A DNA stretch of 10,132 bases from JAMOQA01 sp964582785 (GTDB taxonomy: Bacteria; Acidobacteriota; Polarisedimenticolia; J045): the NCBI GenBank assembly GCA_964582785.1, contig CAZOTT010000101.1, positions 1 through 10,132 on the forward strand, read 5' to 3'. Position numbers and translations under genes: made by a program. The notes beneath the pieces are model-generated. The model saw only the letters and a program-made list of their open reading frames with translations, was not told the origin of the DNA and did no database searches. This document shows positions 6,719-10,132 of the stretch, piece after piece (position 1 is the stretch's first letter; every line of letters starts with the position of its first letter).

Positions 6719-7399
6719 GTGACCGACTTCGACCGGTACCGGGACGACTACGGGGCCGCCGTCCAGGCCTCGATCGCCTTCGCCGGGCAGGAGCACGGGT
6801 TCTTCCTCGACGTGAAGGCGGACCTCCTGGCGGCCCGGTTCCACCGGGCCGGGATCGAGGGGCCGGTGCTCGAGGTCGGGTGCGGCACGGGCACGATCGC
6901 CGCGCGCCTCGCCGCCCGGGGCCTGCGGGTTGCCGGGGTGGACCCGGCGGGAGGGCTGCTGGCGGTCGCGCGGCGCCGGCACGGCCTCCCCGTCGCCCGG
7001 GGATCCGCGTTCCGGCTCCCGGTGGCGAGCGGCGCCGTCGCCGCCGCCGTGGCGGTCAACGTCTTCCACCACCTGCGCCCCGCGGATCGGGGGGCGGCGG
7101 CCGGGGAGCTGGCCCGGGTCCTGCGTCCCGGCGGGATCGCCGCGATCCTCGAGCACAACCCGCTGAACCCCCTGACGCGGAAGGCGGTCCGGGACTGCCC
7201 GTTCGACGCGGACGCGGTCCTCCTGCCCCGGCGGGAGGCGGTCGCCCTCCTGGCCGGCGCGGGCCTGCGCCTGCTGGCCCGGCCCTGGATCCTGTTCTTC
7301 CCGTGGCGCGGGCGGGCCTTCCGCCGTATCGAGGGATGGCTCGGGTGGCTCCCCCTCGGGGCCCAGTACGCGGTGTTCGCCCGCAGGGAGGAAGGATGA
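6719..7399 (+). CDS. Class I SAM-dependent methyltransferase
   Basis: This 226-residue protein has no signal peptide. The Rossmann SAM site is clear: VLEVGCGTGTIAARLA (50-65, motif I), Asp75 at the end of the second strand (VAGVD), a motif IV region near 110-117 (AVAVNVFHH) and VLRPGG (134-139). The second half contains EHNPLNPLTR (145-154), CPFDADAVLL (160-169) and LPLGAQYAVF (211-220). I recall these signatures from methyltransferases encoded beside glycosyltransferases and lipid-linked sugar genes. The substrate is unknown; a sugar, lipid or polyprenyl carrier is plausible from the neighbours. The start at GTG 6719 is chosen from its ribosome site; starting at GTG 6653, which overlaps the queG stop, would add 22 low-complexity residues. 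Its stop overlaps the next start by 4 bp (ATGA), indicating coupling to the membrane protein gene. Confidence 0.85.
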   Translation: MTDFDRYRDDYGAAVQASIAFAGQEHGFFLDVKADLLAARFHRAGIEGPVLEVGCGTGTIAARLAARGLRVAGVDPAGGLLAVARRRHGLPVARGSAFRLPVASGAVAAAVAVNVFHHLRPADRGAAAGELARVLRPGGIAAILEHNPLNPLTRKAVRDCPFDADAVLLPRREAVALLAGAGLRLLARPWILFFPWRGRAFRRIEGWLGWLPLGAQYAVFARREEG

Positions 7400-8925
7400 C
7401 CGGTTCCGGCCGGGGAAGGGGTTTCGTCGCCGCGTTCCTGCTGTGCGCCGCCTGTTCCGTCGCGCCCCTCGCCCTGGCCCCCTGGCCGCCGTTCGTCGAC
7501 GTGCCCCAGCATGCCGCCCAGGTGCGGCTCTGGATCGACCTGGCCGGCGGGGATCCCTCCGCCCGGGAGGCGTACGTCCTGAACCCGTTCACCCCGTACC
7601 TGCTCGGGTACTCCCTGGCCCGGGCGGGGGCCGTCCTGCTCGGCGTCGCCGGGGGCATCCGGGCGGCACTGGTCCTCGCCCTCCTGGGCCTGCCGGCGGC
7701 GGGGGCGGTCCTGCTCCGGGTGCTCCGGCGGGACCCCTGGTGGAGCCTCGCCCTCTTCCCCCTCGCCTGGGGGTTCGCCACCTGGTGGGGCTTTTTCAAC
7801 TACGTCCTCGCCCTTCCCCTCGGGGTGCTCTTCGTGGCGGGGGTGGCGGCCCACCTGCGCCGGCCCCGGCTCGCCGGGGCGGTCGCCGTGGGCCTCGGGT
7901 CGCTGCTCCTCTTCTGGGCGCACCTGCTGGTGCTGGGCGCGGCCGGTCTCGCCGCGGGCCTCCTGGGCCTGGCGGACCTGGCGGGCCACGCACGGGATCG
8001 CGGCGCCGGGGAGGGACTCGGCCTGCGGGCGGTCCTTTCCCTGGGGCCCCTCCTCCTGCCCCTGCCCCTGATGGCGGCCTGGATGCGGTTCACCTGGTCC
8101 GGCGAGGCCCAGGTCCGCCACCCCCTCGAGTGGGGGGCGGCGTGGCTGCGGCCCCTGGAACTGCCGGGGCTGCTGCTCGGGGGGAGCACCGACCGGGTCG
8201 CTGCGGCGGTCCTGCTGCTTGCCGTGGCGGGGTTTGCCCTCGCGGGGGTCCGCCTCCGGGCGCGGGACCTGCCCCGGGGCTACCCCCTGGTTCCCGTCGC
8301 CGCCCTCGTCCTCTTTCTCGGGGCGCCGGTCTTCGCCTTCGGCACCGCCATGCTCTACGAGCGGTTCGCCGTCCTGGCGGCCACCTTCGCCCTGCCGCTC
8401 CTGGCCCTGCGGGACGGGCGTTCGCCGCGGGCGGCGCGCGCGGTCCTGCTGCTGTTCGCCCTCGCCTGGAGCGGCATCCTCGCCTGGCGGATGGCGGGGT
8501 ACGCGGCGGAGATCCGGGACCTGCGGGCGGTGATCGCCGCGGTCCCGGAACGGCCCCGGCTGCGCTACCTGCCCGTGTCCCTTCGTTCCCCGCGGATCCC
8601 GGAGTTCCCGGTGTTCCTCCAGTCGGGGGCCTGGGTCCAGGTGGAGCGGGGCGGCTTCCTCGGGTTTTCCTTCGCCCAGTACTTCCCCGAGCTGGTCCGC
8701 TACCGGGAAACTCCCCCCTGCGCCGTGCCCCTCGGCCGGGAGGCGGACTGGCGCAGCTTCCGCTGGGCGCGGGAGCGGTTCTGTTTCGACCTCTTCCTGG
8801 TGCATGCTCCCCGGGACCCGGCCCCGGTTCTCTTCCGGGGAGCGGGAGACGCCCTCGTCACCGTGGCCCGGGCGGGAAACTGGTGGCTGTACCGGATCGA
8901 CACCGGGGACGGGCGGCGACGATGA
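7396..8925 (+). CDS. Polytopic membrane protein, possible GT-C-type glycosyltransferase
   Basis: This 509-residue integral membrane protein has about 10-12 hydrophobic segments between residues 10 and 368, followed by a soluble tail of about 140 residues. TM1 (about 10-28) is followed by PPFVDVPQHAA (31-41), placing Asp35 and His39 in the first extracytoplasmic loop. GT-C glycosyltransferases that use polyprenyl-phosphate sugars carry a key acidic residue in that loop. Other visible features are the aromatic segment WGFATWWGFFNY (125-136), the LYERF motif (320-324) and a tail containing GGFLGFSFAQYFPELVRY (419-436). I do not recognise a named family. The GT-C idea rests on topology, the loop Asp and the adjacent GT2 that could supply the lipid-linked donor. 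ATG 7396 overlaps the methyltransferase stop (ATGA) and has GGAGGAAGG before it, so both start and coupling are firm. Confidence 0.8.
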   Translation: MTGSGRGRGFVAAFLLCAACSVAPLALAPWPPFVDVPQHAAQVRLWIDLAGGDPSAREAYVLNPFTPYLLGYSLARAGAVLLGVAGGIRAALVLALLGLPAAGAVLLRVLRRDPWWSLALFPLAWGFATWWGFFNYVLALPLGVLFVAGVAAHLRRPRLAGAVAVGLGSLLLFWAHLLVLGAAGLAAGLLGLADLAGHARDRGAGEGLGLRAVLSLGPLLLPLPLMAAWMRFTWSGEAQVRHPLEWGAAWLRPLELPGLLLGGSTDRVAAAVLLLAVAGFALAGVRLRARDLPRGYPLVPVAALVLFLGAPVFAFGTAMLYERFAVLAATFALPLLALRDGRSPRAARAVLLLFALAWSGILAWRMAGYAAEIRDLRAVIAAVPERPRLRYLPVSLRSPRIPEFPVFLQSGAWVQVERGGFLGFSFAQYFPELVRYRETPPCAVPLGREADWRSFRWARERFCFDLFLVHAPRDPAPVLFRGAGDALVTVARAGNWWLYRIDTGDGRRR

Positions 8926-8996
8926 CGCGTGCCGCTGACGGGGGGCGGAAGGGAATCATGCGGCGGGTACCCGGCGACGGCGGAGGGGAGCGATGA
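8922..8996 (+). other. 24-codon mini-frame bridging the membrane protein and GT2 genes
   Basis: ATG 8922 overlaps the upstream stop as ATGA, and this frame ends at TGA 8994-8996, which overlaps the GT2 start as another ATGA. The peptide would begin MTRAADGGRK and has no recognisable motif. Several codons end in A or T, unlike the neighbouring genes, and no strong ribosome site precedes ATG 8922; an inner ATG at 8958 does have GGAAGGGA upstream. It may be a coupling frame that carries ribosomes across the 67-bp gap, or a coincidence. Confidence 0.25.
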
Positions 8997-9949
8997 CGAG
9001 CGACCCGGAGGGACGGGGAGCGGAACGGCCGGAACTCTCGGTGGTGGTCCCGGCGTACAACGAGGAGGAGGTCCTCCGTCCCCTTTACGAGCGCCTCCGC
9101 TCCGTGCTGCACGGGGCGGGAGTGTCGTGGGAGATCGTCCTGGTCGACGACGGCAGCACCGACCGGACCCGGCAGATCCTGGAGGAGCTGCACCGGGAGG
9201 ATCCCCGGGTGCGGGCCGTCTTCCTTTCCCGGAACTTCGGCCACCAGCTCGCCCTGACCGCCGGGCTGGACCATGCCCGGGGCCGGGCGGTCGTCGCCAT
9301 CGACGCGGACCTCCAGGACCCTCCCGAGGTGATCCCGGAGATGCTCGCCCGGTGGCGGGAGGGGCTCGACGTGGTGTACGGGCAGCGGGTGGAGCGCCGC
9401 GGCGAGTCCCTCTTCAAGCGGGTGACCGCCGCCGCGTTCTACCGCCTGCTGCGGCGGCTCACGCCGGTCCCGATCCCGGTGGACACCGGTGATTTCCGCC
9501 TGATGGATCGCCGGGTCGTCGACGAGCTGCGGCGGCTGCGGGAGCACCACCGGTTCGTGCGGGGGATGGTCGCCTGGCTCGGGTTCCGCCAGGGGGCGGT
9601 CCGCTACGAGCGCGCACCGCGCCTTGCCGGGGAAACGAAGTACCCCCTGCGGAAGATGCTCCGCTTCGCCCTGGACGCGGCGATCTCGTTTTCCTTCCTG
9701 CCGCTGCGGATCGCCACCCTGCTGGGGCTGCTCACCGCGGCGCTCTGCCTCGGCTACGCCGCCTTCGCCGTGGTGGCGAAGCTGACCGGCGCGGCGGAAC
9801 TGCCCGGCTGGGCCTCGCTGATGGTGGCGATCCTGTTTCTCGGCGCGGTCCAGCTCGTCTCCCTGGGGATCGTCGGCGAGTACGTCGGCCGCATCTACGA
9901 GGAGGTGAAGGGCCGCCCCCTCTACGTGGTCGACCGGGTTCTCGACTGA
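8993..9949 (+). CDS. GT2 polyprenyl-phosphate glycosyltransferase (GtrB/DPM1-like)
   Basis: This 318-residue enzyme is membrane-anchored by two C-terminal segments (about 238-262 and 274-298). It would transfer a sugar from a nucleotide donor to a polyprenyl phosphate on the cytoplasmic face. The GT-A core shows VVPAYNEEE (18-26), LVDDGSTD (50-57), the metal-binding IDADLQDPPE (103-112), VDTGDFRLM (163-171) and ETKYPLRKML (214-223). After the membrane pair comes GEYVGRIYEEVKGRPLY (295-311), a typical GtrB/ArnC/YfdH-family C-terminus. ATG 8993 has GGAGGGG 4 nt upstream. It is the last gene of the run and 67 bp beyond the membrane protein stop. The sugar is not predictable; glucose, mannose, galactose or an aminosugar would all fit. 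Serving as donor maker for the adjacent membrane protein is inferred from context. Confidence 0.93.
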   Translation: MTSDPEGRGAERPELSVVVPAYNEEEVLRPLYERLRSVLHGAGVSWEIVLVDDGSTDRTRQILEELHREDPRVRAVFLSRNFGHQLALTAGLDHARGRAVVAIDADLQDPPEVIPEMLARWREGLDVVYGQRVERRGESLFKRVTAAAFYRLLRRLTPVPIPVDTGDFRLMDRRVVDELRRLREHHRFVRGMVAWLGFRQGAVRYERAPRLAGETKYPLRKMLRFALDAAISFSFLPLRIATLLGLLTAALCLGYAAFAVVAKLTGAAELPGWASLMVAILFLGAVQLVSLGIVGEYVGRIYEEVKGRPLYVVDRVLD

Positions 9950-10132
9950 GACGGCGCTCCCCGGGGCCGGCGGAAGAGGGCCCTGGTGGCCGGCCTCCAC
10001 CCGGCGGGTCGCCGGCCTGCGGGATCACCCGCGAAATCGAAGTGGGGTGCGGGAAAGCCGGGGAAATGGCGGGCGGGGTGCGGGAGAACGCCGGGTCTGG
10101 CAGGTTGCCTGCGGGGTAACGGGCGAAGCGGC
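9950..10132. other. Noncoding 3' flank with short hairpins; no gene seen to the window edge
   Basis: No frame here has a plausible start with a protein-like codon pattern. Several GC stems are present: GGCCGGC (9965-9971) can pair with GCCGGCC (9989-9995), GCGGG/CCCGC form a stem closing an ATCA loop (10019-10032), and GCAGG/CCTGC form a stem near 10100-10112. None is followed by a T-run, so an intrinsic terminator is not supported, although one of these stems may help end the operon transcript. No tRNA or rRNA pattern was recognised. Confidence 0.5.
10034..10094 (+). repeat. Imperfect tandem repeat, two copies of about 31 bp
   Basis: Copy 1 (10034-10063) and copy 2 (10064-10094) both begin AAAT, share the exact core GGGGTGCGGGA (10044-10054 and 10075-10085) and end in GCCGGG. 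Only two copies are visible and the right edge is close, so the array could continue. There is no spacer, so this is not a CRISPR. Confidence 0.5.

Noticed and set aside
6748..8805. Long minus-strand frame opposite the methyltransferase and membrane protein genes
   Set aside because: The sequence is a Gly/Pro/Glu/Arg/Gln-rich shadow with no recognisable domain.
7443..8925. Alternative plus-strand frame overlapping the membrane protein gene
   Set aside because: It is Pro/Gly/Arg/Ala-rich without motifs. Only its last 24 codons, beyond the membrane protein stop, were kept as a possible coupling frame.
9965..9995. Rho-independent terminator after the GT2 gene
   Set aside because: The stem is GC-rich but the loop is long and no T-run follows, so it is not a convincing intrinsic terminator.
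10034..10094. CRISPR array
   Set aside because: The copies are adjacent and diverged with no unique spacers, and no cas gene is present.

Overview
The window is very GC-rich (well above 70% by eye, with nearly every third codon position G or C) and densely coded. The gene content is bacterial: a methyl-accepting chemotaxis protein, a GT5 glycogen synthase, the epoxyqueuosine reductase QueG (queuosine is made in bacteria, whereas archaea make archaeosine) and a GtrB-like GT2. The left edge, however, carries the end of gatE followed by a complete gatD, the tRNA-dependent amidotransferase pair usually regarded as archaeal. A high-GC bacterium is the best reading. The multi-HAMP chemoreceptor with a periplasmic c-type heme motif resembles receptors of Desulfobacterota-type anaerobes, but the phylum cannot be fixed from this sequence.

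Layout. (1) Positions 2-1734, plus strand: gatE (3' end) and gatD overlap by ATGA and should be translated together. They would convert Glu-tRNA(Gln) to Gln-tRNA(Gln). (2) Positions 1731-5315, minus strand: glgA (glycogen synthase) followed 96 bp downstream by a heme-type chemoreceptor. The receptor converges on gatD, and both genes use the same four-base palindrome CTAG for their stop codons. (3) Positions 5316-5372: a 57-bp divergent intergenic region with a 12-bp palindrome. (4) Positions 5373-9949, plus strand: queG, a SAM methyltransferase, a polytopic membrane protein with GT-C-like features, and a GT2 polyprenyl-phosphate glycosyltransferase. The genes overlap by 4 bp or are separated by less than 70 bp, so they probably form one operon. 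(5) Positions 9950-10132: noncoding, with short GC-rich hairpins and an imperfect 31-bp tandem repeat.

How the genes work together. Two tRNA functions are present: Gln-tRNA(Gln) formation by GatDE and the last step of queuosine synthesis by QueG. The methyltransferase/membrane protein/GT2 set looks like a small lipid-linked glycosylation cassette. In it, the GT2 would load a sugar onto a polyprenyl phosphate and the membrane protein might transfer it outside the cytoplasm; this is inference. The most unusual points are archaeal-type GatDE in a bacterial context, a 60-75-residue compositionally atypical insertion inside QueG, and the CxxCH heme motif in the chemoreceptor sensor domain. I found no rRNA, tRNA, CRISPR array or transposase.
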